From JBPCPM01 sp050999155 (lineage in GTDB: Bacteria; Actinomycetota; Thermoleophilia; Solirubrobacterales; 70-9), in NCBI GenBank assembly GCA_050999155.1, contig JBPCPM010000122.1, forward strand, positions 1-27,372: DNA of 27,372 nucleotides, written 5' to 3'. Position numbers and translations under genes: made by a program. The notes beneath the pieces were generated by a model that searched no databases, was not told the origin of the DNA, and was given only the letters and a program-made list of their open reading frames with translations. How positions within the stretch are numbered: position 1 is the first letter of the stretch; every line of letters begins with the position of its first letter. Below are positions 14,964 through 22,356 of the stretch, piece by piece.

Positions 14964-16027
14964 AGGTCCGGGAGGTCCACGTCGAGCCGCAGACGCTGGC
15001 GCTGCGGACCCCGCTTCGCACCGCCGCCGGCGAGATCGCCGAGCGTATGGCGCTCGTCATCCACGTCACGACCGAGACCGGCCTGGTGGGCGTCGGCGAG
15101 GCCTGTCCGCTCCCGGGGTACGACGACGAGGACCCGGACGCCACGGCCGAGGCGCTGAGCGGCGTGGTCGCCCGAGAGCTGCCCGGCGCTGCGGCCGATC
15201 CCGCCACGACCGGCCGGCTAGGGGAGCTGCCGGCCCACGCCCGCGCGGCGGTGGACTGCGCTCTGTGGGACCTCGCCGCCCAGCGCGAAGGGCGCCCGCT
15301 GTGGCGGACCCTGCGGGAGGACCTGTCCGAACGGCAGCCGGACCCGTCCCCGGTCGCGGTGAACGCGTTGATCGGGGCCGACGACCCGACGCAGGCGGGC
15401 GAGCAGGCCGAGGCGGCCGTCGCCGCGGGGTTCACCACGGTGAAGGTCAAGGGGGGCGACGATCGTGACGTCGCCCGGGTGCGCGCGGTCCGCGATGCAG
15501 CCGGGCCCGACATCGCGATCCGCGTCGACGCCAACCGGGCGTGGAGCTCCGATCAGGCGCCTGGCCGCCTCGCCGAGATGGGTAGGTGCAACGTCGAGTA
15601 CGTCGAGGAGCCCACCGCCGATCCGCGTGGATGGCGTGCGCTGCGCGGCGCCGTCGCCCTCGCCGCCGATGAGTCCTCGTCGCGCGACGAGGCCGCCGTC
15701 GAGCCGGGCGTCGCCCTGCCCGGCCACCCTGACGTCGTCATCGTCAAGCTCGGTCGCAGTGGGGGCTTCGCGCGTGCCGCAGCGCTCGCCGCGTCGGCCC
15801 CGTCCGCCGTGGTGACGACCAACCTCGATGGTCCCGTCGGCGTCTGCGCCGCCACCCATCTGGCGCTTGCGATCGGGGACCCGGCGCGGGCCCACGGCCT
15901 CTCGACGCTCGGGGCACTCGAAGGCCACGGTCCCCCCACCCCGCTGATTGCTCCCCCAACCGCCGCCGGCCTGGCGCTCGACGCCACCCTGACCACCCTG
16001 ACCGCCCCGCCCCCTCCCGCTCGCTGA
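14960..16027 (+). CDS. menC: o-Succinylbenzoate synthase
   Basis: MenC dehydrates SHCHC to o-succinylbenzoate. The 355-residue protein belongs to the enolase superfamily, with an N-terminal capping domain (about 1-100) and a barrel. The catalytic set is complete: K162 and K164 in VKVKGG, metal ligands D190 (RVDANRAW), E216 (YVEEP) and D237 (LAADES), and K263 in VIVKLGRSGG. Enolase-superfamily members with the KxK motif also include dipeptide epimerases; the men neighbours decide for MenC. The GTG start at 14960 overlaps the stop of the 18-codon ORF. The C-terminus is Pro/Thr-rich (LTAPPPPAR), and the stop codon lies inside one arm of a 12-base inverted repeat. Confidence 0.93.
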   Translation: MKVREVHVEPQTLALRTPLRTAAGEIAERMALVIHVTTETGLVGVGEACPLPGYDDEDPDATAEALSGVVARELPGAAADPATTGRLGELPAHARAAVDCALWDLAAQREGRPLWRTLREDLSERQPDPSPVAVNALIGADDPTQAGEQAEAAVAAGFTTVKVKGGDDRDVARVRAVRDAAGPDIAIRVDANRAWSSDQAPGRLAEMGRCNVEYVEEPTADPRGWRALRGAVALAADESSSRDEAAVEPGVALPGHPDVVIVKLGRSGGFARAAALAASAPSAVVTTNLDGPVGVCAATHLALAIGDPARAHGLSTLGALEGHGPPTPLIAPPTAAGLALDATLTTLTAPPPPAR

Positions 16028-16068
16028 ACGGTTCTCCGCCCCCGGGCACCGCAAATCGTTCAGCGAGC
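16019..16068. repeat. Perfect 12-bp inverted repeat spanning the menC stop
   Basis: GCTCGCTGAACG (16019-16030) is the exact complement of CGTTCAGCGAGC (16057-16068), with 26 bases between. The left arm contains the menC TGA and the right arm ends six bases before the cyclase -10 box. It could act as a terminator-like stem for the menBAC message (no T-run follows) or as a regulator site for the cyclase. Confidence 0.6.
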
Positions 16069-16074
16069 CGGCGA

Positions 16075-16080
16075 TAGGGT
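16075..16080 (+). promoter_or_regulatory. -10 box of the adenylate cyclase gene
   Basis: TAGGGT followed by six bases (CCCGGC) and the GTG start at 16087, with no ribosome binding site: a leaderless arrangement like that of the DUF302 gene. The inverted repeat 16019-16068 covers the -35 region, where no consensus box is visible. Confidence 0.45.
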
Positions 16081-16086
16081 CCCGGC

Positions 16087-17229
16087 GTGGCAGATCGTCC
16101 GGACTTCAAGGCCGAAGGGCTGCTGGAGGGGCTCGACTCGGAGTCCGCGCGAAACGCCCGGTGTGAGCTGCTCACCCAGCTGTACGACGACGGGGTCGCC
16201 CTGCCGGTGCTGCGCGAGGCCGTGGAGCAGGACCGGCTCGCCCTGCTGCCGGCCGAGCGGATCCTCGGCGGGGGCGACGGGATCTACACGGGTCGCGAGG
16301 TGGCCTCCAAGTCCGGCCTGGATCTCGAGCAGCTGCAGCAGGTCCGTCGCTCCCTGGGACTGATCGCGCTGGACCCCGACGAGGAGCTGCACGGCGAATC
16401 CGACCTGCAGGCGGCCTGCCGCACCAAGAACTTCCTCGACGCGGGCCTCTCGCAGGAATCGATTCTCGAGGTCAACCGTGTACTCGGCCATGGGCTGTCG
16501 CAGCTCGCGGCCGCCATCCGATCGGTGTTCCGCGACGAGTTCCGCTACCCCGGCGACACCGAGCGCGACCTCGGGCTGCGCTACGCCCAGCTCAGCGAGG
16601 ATCTCGTGCCCGAGCTCGAGCCCGTCCTGACCTACGTGCTGACCGAGCACCTGCGCGAGCAGACCCGCGCCGACGTGATCAACCGCACCGAGCGGGCAGC
16701 CGGCGACCTCAAGGGCTCCGAGGAGGTGACCGCGTGCTTCGCCGACCTCGTGGACTTCACCAAGCTCGGTGAGCAGGTTCCGCCCGAGGAGCTCGGGGCG
16801 ATCGCCGGGCGGCTGACCGACCTGGCCATGGACGTCGCGAAGCCGCCGGTGCGCCTGATCAAGATGATCGGTGACGCCGCGATGCTCGTGTGCCCGAAAC
16901 CCGAGCCGCTGGTCGAGGCTGCCCTGACGCTCGTGGACGCGGTCGACCAGGAGGGCGAGGACTTCCCCCAGCTGCACGTCGGCGTGGCAACCGGCCCGGC
17001 CCTGCACCGCGGGGGTGACTGGTACGGCCGCTCGATCAACCTGGCCAGCCGCCTGACCTCGGTCGCCTACCCCGGGAGCGTGCTCGCAACGAAAGCGATC
17101 CGCGAGCAGCTCCCCGATGCCTTCGACTACTCCGAGGCGGGCTTCCGCTCGTTCAAGGGCATCGAGGGCAAGGTCGGGACGCTGCGTATCCGGCGCGCGG
17201 CCTTGGATGTCGGCGACGACGAGGGCTGA
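16087..17229 (+). CDS. Class III adenylate cyclase, Rv1264-like with N-terminal regulatory domain
   Basis: A 380-residue soluble cyclase. The C-terminal catalytic domain (about 212-375) has both metal-binding aspartates, D220 in CFADLVDFTKLG and D263 in IKMIGDAAMLV; adenine-selecting K259 and D311 (GGDWYGRSINLASRL); and the transition-state pair N318 and R322. All are in one chain, so a homodimer would have two full active sites, and the product should be cAMP. The N-terminal ~200 residues are helical and resemble the regulatory domain of mycobacterial Rv1264, which makes that enzyme pH-responsive; I infer the same domain type, not the same signal. It follows menC by 59 bases but seems to have its own leaderless promoter. 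Its stop is nine bases from the convergent menH stop. Confidence 0.9.
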   Translation: MADRPDFKAEGLLEGLDSESARNARCELLTQLYDDGVALPVLREAVEQDRLALLPAERILGGGDGIYTGREVASKSGLDLEQLQQVRRSLGLIALDPDEELHGESDLQAACRTKNFLDAGLSQESILEVNRVLGHGLSQLAAAIRSVFRDEFRYPGDTERDLGLRYAQLSEDLVPELEPVLTYVLTEHLREQTRADVINRTERAAGDLKGSEEVTACFADLVDFTKLGEQVPPEELGAIAGRLTDLAMDVAKPPVRLIKMIGDAAMLVCPKPEPLVEAALTLVDAVDQEGEDFPQLHVGVATGPALHRGGDWYGRSINLASRLTSVAYPGSVLATKAIREQLPDAFDYSEAGFRSFKGIEGKVGTLRIRRAALDVGDDEG

Positions 17230-17238
17230 CCGCGCGGG

Positions 17239-18027
17239 TCACGGATCCGGCGCCGGTTCCCCCACCCGGTCCAGGAAGGCGGTCACGAGCTCCACGAATC
17301 GCTCAGGTCGCTCGAGGTGGGCGGCGTGCCCGGCCCCCTCGATCACCGCCTCGATCGCACCGGGAATGGCGGCGGCAAGCTCGCGGGCGGTGTGCCGGTA
17401 GCGCTCGTCGCGCTCGCCGCACACGACCAGCGTCGGCACGGCGAGCTCGGCCAAGCGGTCCCACAGTGGCTCTGCCGCGGCCACCCCGAGCCTCCGCAGC
17501 GTCGTCGCCAGCCCGCTGGGGTCCTGGGTCAGGCGGACCGGGCGCTGACGCGCGACCAGCTCGGGGGGCTGGGTGGCAAACACCTCGTTTGCCTCCCAGC
17601 GACCGACGAAGCCTTTGATTCCACCGGTCTCCAAGCGGTCCGCCAGGGCCCGGTCGCGTTGGAGGCGTTCGGACCGGGTCTCGGCATCGCGGATCCCGGC
17701 GGTGGCCCCGACGAGCACGAGGGCGCTTGGCGGGGTCGGCGCCTCCAGCGCAGCGCGGAGCGCGATCCGGGCGCCGAAGGAGTAGCCGAGGAGGGCCGAG
17801 CCGGCCGCGCCGGCGGCTTCGAGGTCGCCGAGCAGCTCGCGCGCGACCGACCCCTGGTCGGCGTCGGGAGGCAGGGGCCCCGAGCGCCCATGGCCGGGCA
17901 GGTCGACCCGCAGCACGCGCCACTTCGTCGCCAGGGGCTCCGCCACGCCCCACCAGCACTCCCCGGTCTGCGCGAAGCCGTGCAGCAGGGCGACCGGGCT
18001 GCCCTCCCCCAGTTCGCCGATGACCAT
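17239..18027 (-). CDS. menH: SHCHC synthase (alpha/beta hydrolase)
   Basis: MenH removes pyruvate from SEPHCHC, the MenD product, to give SHCHC. The 262-residue alpha/beta-hydrolase has the nucleophile S83 in GYSFGARIAL, D207 in VVCGERDERY and H234 in GAGHAAHLERPE, plus LLHGFAQTGECWWG for the oxyanion hole. GRWEANEVFA (142-151) matches the substrate-pocket W...F segment typical of MenH. Many hydrolases look alike, so the assignment rests partly on sitting head-to-head with menD. The frame stays open to 18087, but ATG 18027 gives the normal length and sits six bases from a GACACT -10 box, as in other leaderless genes here. Confidence 0.88.
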   Translation of the reverse strand: MVIGELGEGSPVALLHGFAQTGECWWGVAEPLATKWRVLRVDLPGHGRSGPLPPDADQGSVARELLGDLEAAGAAGSALLGYSFGARIALRAALEAPTPPSALVLVGATAGIRDAETRSERLQRDRALADRLETGGIKGFVGRWEANEVFATQPPELVARQRPVRLTQDPSGLATTLRRLGVAAAEPLWDRLAELAVPTLVVCGERDERYRHTARELAAAIPGAIEAVIEGAGHAAHLERPERFVELVTAFLDRVGEPAPDP

Positions 18028-18068
18028 GGCGCCAGTGTCGCACCGGGCACGGGATACGCTGGCGCCGC
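18028..18068. promoter_or_regulatory. Symmetric divergent promoter menH/menD
   Basis: Only 41 bases separate the two start codons. Toward menH: -10 GACACT (minus, 18034-18039) then GGCGCC and ATG. Toward menD: -10 TACGCT (18055-18060) then GGCGCCGC and GTG. GGCGCCAG (18028-18035) and CTGGCGCC (18059-18066) form an 8-base inverted repeat, so both transcripts begin inside mirror-image sequence. The -35 regions must overlap the opposite unit, which suggests the two promoters compete or share control. Confidence 0.55.
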
Positions 18069-19841
18069 GTGGATCCGACCAACGCAAACACCGCCCTGGC
18101 CTCCGCCTTCGTCGAGGAGCTCGCCCGCTGCGGGATGCGCCGAGCCGTGGTCAGCCCCGGGTCACGGTCCACGCCGCTGGCGCTGGCGCTGTGGCGCAAC
18201 CCGGCGGTCCGGGTCGAGGTCGAGGTCGACGAGCGGTGCGCGGGATTCCGCGCCCTGGGCGCTGCCTCGGCCACCGGCACCCCGGTCGGCGTCGCCTGCA
18301 CGTCGGGCACGGCCGCAGCCAACCTCCACCCCGCCGTGGCCGAGGCTGACGAGGCCGGCGTCCCGCTGCTGGCGCTGACGGCCGACCGGCCGCCGGAACT
18401 GCGCGGCATCGGCGCCGGCCAGACCATCGACCAGGTCGGGCTGTTCGGCGCAGCCGTGCGCTGGTTCTGTGAGGTCGGGGCCCAGCAAGCCGACGACAGC
18501 GGACTCCTGCACCTGCGGGCGACCGCCTGCCGGGCCTTCGCCGAGGCGGTCCGGCCCGGGCTGACCGGGCCCGTGCACCTGAACCTCGCCTGGCGCGAGC
18601 CGCTCGCGCCCGTTCCGGACCCAGACGGCGTGACTGCCCGCTCACCCCTCGCGCTGAAGGGGCGAGGCGGGGCGCCGCTGACCGCGGTCAGGACCGGCAC
18701 CAGCGCGCCCGATGCGGCCGTGCTCGACGCGCTCTCCGAGCGGCTGGCCACCGTGCGCCGAGGCGTGATCGTCGCCGGCCGCGAGCCTCGCCCCGGGCTC
18801 GCCGGGGCCGTAGCCGCCCTGGCCGCCGCGACGGGCTTTCCGATCCTCGCCGAGCCGACGTCCCAGCTGCGCCTGGGGCCCCACGACCGGTCCCGGGTCA
18901 TCTGGGCGTACGACTCGATCTGCCGGGCCCAACCGACGGAACTCGAACCCGACTTCGTCCTGCGTTTCGGGGACATGCCCACCAGCAAGCCGCTACGCAG
19001 CTGGCTGGCCGAGCTCCCCGACGCCGAGCAGGCGGTCATCGATCCGCCGGGTCGCTGGAACGAGCCGCTGCGCACAGCCGGGACCATCGTGCGGGCCGAC
19101 GCTCCGGCGGTCGCGGCGGGACTCGCCGAACGGCTCGCCGACAGGCCCCCGGCACCCGCGTCCTTCGCCGATCCGTGGCGGGCCGCTCAAGCGGCCGCGA
19201 CAGCCGCCATCGACAGCATCCTCGCCACCCAGGGTGGGCCCACCGAGCCCGGGATCCACCGGACCCTCGCCCGCCTGGTCATCGACGGGCAGCTTGTGTT
19301 CACCGCGTCGAGCATGCCGATCCGCGACCAGGAGGCCTTCTGGGCCGATGGCCCGGCCGACGTGCGCTTCCTGGCCAACCGCGGGGCCAACGGCATCGAC
19401 GGGACGGTCTCCACCGCGGTCGGGGCGGCCGCCTCGCTGAGCCGCCCCACGGTCGTCGTGCTGGGCGATCTCGCGCTGCACCACGACAGCAACGGCCTCG
19501 CGGGCATCAAGACGCTGGACGTGCCGGTAAAGCTCGTGGTGATCGACAACGCAGGCGGCGGGATCTTCGCCTTCCTGCCGCAGCAACGCGAGCTCGACGC
19601 CGAGGAGTTCGAGCGGCTGTTCGCCACGCCGGTCGGCCTCGATCCCGAGCGTCTTGCCGCTTTGCACGGCGTCGGCTACCACCGGGTCGAGCGTCTCGAC
19701 GACCTCGGACCGCTGCTCGCGGGCCGCGGGCACGCCCTGATCCACGTCCCGGTGCAGCGCGCGGGCAACGTCGAGCTGCACGCCCAGCTGGCCGACGCGG
19801 TGGCCGAGGCCGTGCGCGACGCCCTCGGCTCCGCCCGGTGA
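18069..19841 (+). CDS. menD: SEPHCHC synthase
   Basis: MenD joins 2-oxoglutarate-derived succinic semialdehyde to isochorismate using thiamine diphosphate, the first committed step of menaquinone synthesis. The 590-residue enzyme shows the family signature SPGSRSTPLALAL (29-41), cofactor-activating E55 in VEVDERCAGF, TSGTAAANLHPAVAEA, ALTADRPPELRGIGAGQTIDQ, FLANRGANGIDGTVSTAVGAA, and the thiamine-diphosphate motif GDLALHHDSNGL (466-477) ending in VVIDNAGGGIFAFLPQ. The start is GTG at 18069, eight bases from a TACGCT -10 box. Its stop overlaps the amine oxidase start by four bases (GTGA), indicating coupled translation. Confidence 0.97.
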   Translation: MDPTNANTALASAFVEELARCGMRRAVVSPGSRSTPLALALWRNPAVRVEVEVDERCAGFRALGAASATGTPVGVACTSGTAAANLHPAVAEADEAGVPLLALTADRPPELRGIGAGQTIDQVGLFGAAVRWFCEVGAQQADDSGLLHLRATACRAFAEAVRPGLTGPVHLNLAWREPLAPVPDPDGVTARSPLALKGRGGAPLTAVRTGTSAPDAAVLDALSERLATVRRGVIVAGREPRPGLAGAVAALAAATGFPILAEPTSQLRLGPHDRSRVIWAYDSICRAQPTELEPDFVLRFGDMPTSKPLRSWLAELPDAEQAVIDPPGRWNEPLRTAGTIVRADAPAVAAGLAERLADRPPAPASFADPWRAAQAAATAAIDSILATQGGPTEPGIHRTLARLVIDGQLVFTASSMPIRDQEAFWADGPADVRFLANRGANGIDGTVSTAVGAAASLSRPTVVVLGDLALHHDSNGLAGIKTLDVPVKLVVIDNAGGGIFAFLPQQRELDAEEFERLFATPVGLDPERLAALHGVGYHRVERLDDLGPLLAGRGHALIHVPVQRAGNVELHAQLADAVAEAVRDALGSAR

Positions 19842-21244
19842 CCGCCACCGCGCACACCCCCTCCCCGAGGCGGCTCGAGGTGGACGTCGCGATCGTCGGC
19901 GCCGGGTTCGCCGGGCTCGTCACCGCGCGTGCGTTGCAGCGCGCGGGGCGCGAGGTGGTGGTGCTCGAGGCGCGAGACCGGGTCGGCGGACGGGTCTGCG
20001 ACCGGCGACTCGACGGCGACGGCGTCCTGGAGCTCGGCGGCCAGTGGCTGGGCCCCGGCCAGGACCGGATCGCCGCGCTGGCGCGAGAACAGGGCGTCGG
20101 CACCTTCCCCACGTGGGAGGAGGGCGACCACCTGCTGGCCCTCGACGGCGACCACAAACGGTTCAGCGGCACGATCCCCCGGATCGGCCCGCTGCGCCTG
20201 GCCGACATCGCCCACGCCCGCTGGCGCCTGGACCGCCTGGCCGACTCGGTCCCGCTCCAGGCCCCCTGGACGGCACCCAGGGCGCGGGAGCTCGACGCCG
20301 AGACGTTCGACACCTGGCTCGGGCGTACAGTCCACACGCGCACCGCACGCCGGTTGTTGGAGGTCGCCTGCCACGCCGTTTGGGGCGGCCAGCCCGAGGA
20401 GATGTCGATACTGTTCGTCGCGCACTACCTCAAGGCGGCGGGTGGACTCGATCGCCTGCTGGACACGACCGGCGGCGCGCAGCAGGACCGATTCGCGGGC
20501 GGCCCGATGCTCGTGGCCGAGCGGGTGGCCGGCAAGCTGGGGGCGGCGCTCCGGCTCCAGACGCCGGCGCGCGCCGTGCGCTGGTCGGGCGACGGAGTCA
20601 CGGTCACCGCCGGGCCGCTGGAGCGCCCCACGGTCGAGGTCCGCGCGCGGCACGTCGTCGTCGCCGTCCCCCCGCCGCTGACCACACGCATCGAGTTCGA
20701 CCCCGCGCTCCCGGCGGCGCGCGACCAGCTGTGCCAGCGTCTTCCCATGGGCGCCCTGGGCAAGTGCCTGGCCGTGTACCCCACGCCGTTCTGGCGCGAC
20801 GACGGCTTCAACGGCCAGGCCGTGGACCCGACGGGCCCGATCACCTCGACGTTCGACAACACCCCGCCGTCGGGCGCCCCGGGCATCCTCGTTGCTTTCT
20901 CCGGCGGCCGCCACGCCCGCCGGATGGCCGCGCTCGACCAGGCAGAGCGGCGGCGGCTGGTCGTCGAGCGGCTGGCCTCGCTGTACGGGCCGCGGGCGGG
21001 CCGGCCGGAGCTCTACGACGACCGGTTCTGGCAGACAGAGCAGTGGAGCGGCGGCGGGCCGACGTCGCTGGCCGGCCCGGGCGCGCTAAGTGCCCACGGC
21101 CCGGCGCTGACCGACCCGATCGGGCCCATCCACTGGGCCGGCACCGAGACGGCCGACCGCTGGCACGGCTACATCGACGGGGCGGTACGCAGCGGCGAGC
21201 GGGCGGCCCGGGCCATCACAACCGACCCCGTCAACTCCCTCTGA
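19838..21244 (+). CDS. Flavin-dependent amine oxidase family protein
   Basis: A 468-residue FAD enzyme of the monoamine/polyamine oxidase family. The FAD-binding motif VAIVGAGFAGLVTARAL (GAGFAG at 21-26), E44 and the EARDRVGGR block (44-52), the GGQWLGPGQ segment, and the C-terminal HWAGTETADRWHGYIDGAVRSGERAA flavin motif are present. The SGGC cysteine that holds flavin covalently in mammalian MAO is absent (WSGGGPTS instead), so FAD is probably non-covalent. The substrate is unknown: amines are the default guess, but some members act on carotenoids, porphyrins or amino acids. The GTG start overlaps the menD stop (GTGA), tying its expression to menaquinone synthesis, although no pathway step needs it. 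Confidence 0.88.
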   Translation: MTATAHTPSPRRLEVDVAIVGAGFAGLVTARALQRAGREVVVLEARDRVGGRVCDRRLDGDGVLELGGQWLGPGQDRIAALAREQGVGTFPTWEEGDHLLALDGDHKRFSGTIPRIGPLRLADIAHARWRLDRLADSVPLQAPWTAPRARELDAETFDTWLGRTVHTRTARRLLEVACHAVWGGQPEEMSILFVAHYLKAAGGLDRLLDTTGGAQQDRFAGGPMLVAERVAGKLGAALRLQTPARAVRWSGDGVTVTAGPLERPTVEVRARHVVVAVPPPLTTRIEFDPALPAARDQLCQRLPMGALGKCLAVYPTPFWRDDGFNGQAVDPTGPITSTFDNTPPSGAPGILVAFSGGRHARRMAALDQAERRRLVVERLASLYGPRAGRPELYDDRFWQTEQWSGGGPTSLAGPGALSAHGPALTDPIGPIHWAGTETADRWHGYIDGAVRSGERAARAITTDPVNSL

Positions 21245-21309
21245 GCCACCGCCGACGTGCACAATCAGGAGGCGAGCGCCGGCTGGGTGTCAGATAAGGA
21301 GCCGAGCGG

Positions 21310-22332
21310 TCAGACCTCGTCGGGGCCGGGCCCGACCTTGACCAGCATCTTGCCGAGCTTGTCGCCCTCGAGGGTGTCGATGAACGCCTGCGGGGCCTGC
21401 TCGAGGCCCTCGACGATCGTCTCGCGGTACTTGAGGCTGCCGTCGGCGACCCAGGGCCCGACCTCGTCGGCGAAGTCACCCATCCGGTCGAAGTGGTCCA
21501 TGATGATGAAGCCCTGCATGGTGGCCCGCTTGCCGATCAGCTGCGGCATGTTGCGAGGGCCCGGCTGAGGCTCGGTCAGGTTGTACTGGGAGATCATCCC
21601 GCACAGGGCGATGCGCCCGAAGGCGCGCAGGGCGCCGATCGCGGCCTCGAGGTGGTCGCCACCGACGTTGTCGAAGTAGGCGTTGATGCCTTTCGGGGCC
21701 AGGTCCGCGAGCGCCTCGGCGGGCGGGGTCTCCTTGTAGTTGAAGGCACCGTCCAAGCCGAGTTCTGAGGTCAGGAAGTCGACCTTCTCCGCCGAGCCGG
21801 CGCTCCCGATGACCTTGGCGCCGCGCAGCTTGGCGATCTGGCCTCCCGCCGAGCCGACGGCGCCCGAGGCGGCAGACATGAACAGCGTGTCGCCCTCGGA
21901 GATCTGGCAGATCTCGCTGATCCCGACCCAGGCGGTGAGCCCGGGCATGCCCAGGACGCCGAGTGCCGTGGTGGCCGGGGCGAGCCCGGGATCGACCGGC
22001 AGCAGGCCGTCGGCGTCGGCCAGCGCGTACTCGCGCCACCCGAGCTGGTTCTGGACCCAGTCGCCCTCGGAGACGCTGTCGGCCTTGGACTCGATGACCT
22101 GACCGACCGCGCCGCCCTGCAGGGCCTTGCCGATCTCGAACGGCGGCACGTAGGACTTGACGTCGTTCATGCGGCCCCGCATGTAGGGGTCGACCGACAT
22201 CCAGGCGTTGCGGATCAGGACCTGGCCGTCACCGGGCTCGTCGAGCTCGCGCTCGGCCAGCTCGAAGTTGTCGCTCGTCGGCGCGCCCTCGGGCCGTGAG
22301 GCGAGGCGGATTTCCCGTGTGGTGACCCCCAT
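21310..22332 (-). CDS. NADP-dependent MDR-family oxidoreductase (enone reductase type)
   Basis: A 340-residue zinc-independent medium-chain reductase in the group with leukotriene B4 dehydrogenase, prostaglandin reductase and bacterial CurA-type proteins. Diagnostic pieces: VDPYMRGRMND (48-57), the nucleotide motif SAASGAVGSAGGQIAKLRGAKVIGSAGS (from 153), NYKE, YFDNVGGDHLEAAI, CGMISQYN and the C-terminal EGLEQAPQAFIDTLEGDKLGKMLVKV. No zinc-binding cysteines. These enzymes reduce the C=C bond of alpha,beta-unsaturated carbonyls with NADPH, often as detoxification; the substrate is not predictable. The frame is open far upstream, but ATG 22332 (MGVTTREIRL) gives the family length and lies seven bases from a TAGTAT -10 box. 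It is divergent from pepF and convergent with the amine oxidase. Confidence 0.9.
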   Translation of the reverse strand: MGVTTREIRLASRPEGAPTSDNFELAERELDEPGDGQVLIRNAWMSVDPYMRGRMNDVKSYVPPFEIGKALQGGAVGQVIESKADSVSEGDWVQNQLGWREYALADADGLLPVDPGLAPATTALGVLGMPGLTAWVGISEICQISEGDTLFMSAASGAVGSAGGQIAKLRGAKVIGSAGSAEKVDFLTSELGLDGAFNYKETPPAEALADLAPKGINAYFDNVGGDHLEAAIGALRAFGRIALCGMISQYNLTEPQPGPRNMPQLIGKRATMQGFIIMDHFDRMGDFADEVGPWVADGSLKYRETIVEGLEQAPQAFIDTLEGDKLGKMLVKVGPGPDEV

Positions 22333-22356
22333 TGCCGTGATACTAGAGTGCGGGGC
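22333..22356. promoter_or_regulatory. Overlapping divergent leaderless promoters (reductase / pepF)
   Basis: The start codons are 24 bases apart. The minus-strand -10 TAGTAT (22340-22345) is seven bases from the reductase ATG; the plus-strand -10 TAGAGT (22344-22349) is seven bases from the pepF ATG. The two -10 boxes share positions 22344-22345, so polymerase cannot open both at once. A possible pepF -35, GTGACC, is at 22322-22327 with a 16-base spacer, inside the reductase coding sequence. Confidence 0.55.

Noticed and set aside
19175..19837. Upstream extension of the amine oxidase frame inside menD
   Set aside because: This part is an Arg-rich shadow of menD; the FAD domain begins just after the GTG at 19838 that overlaps the menD stop.
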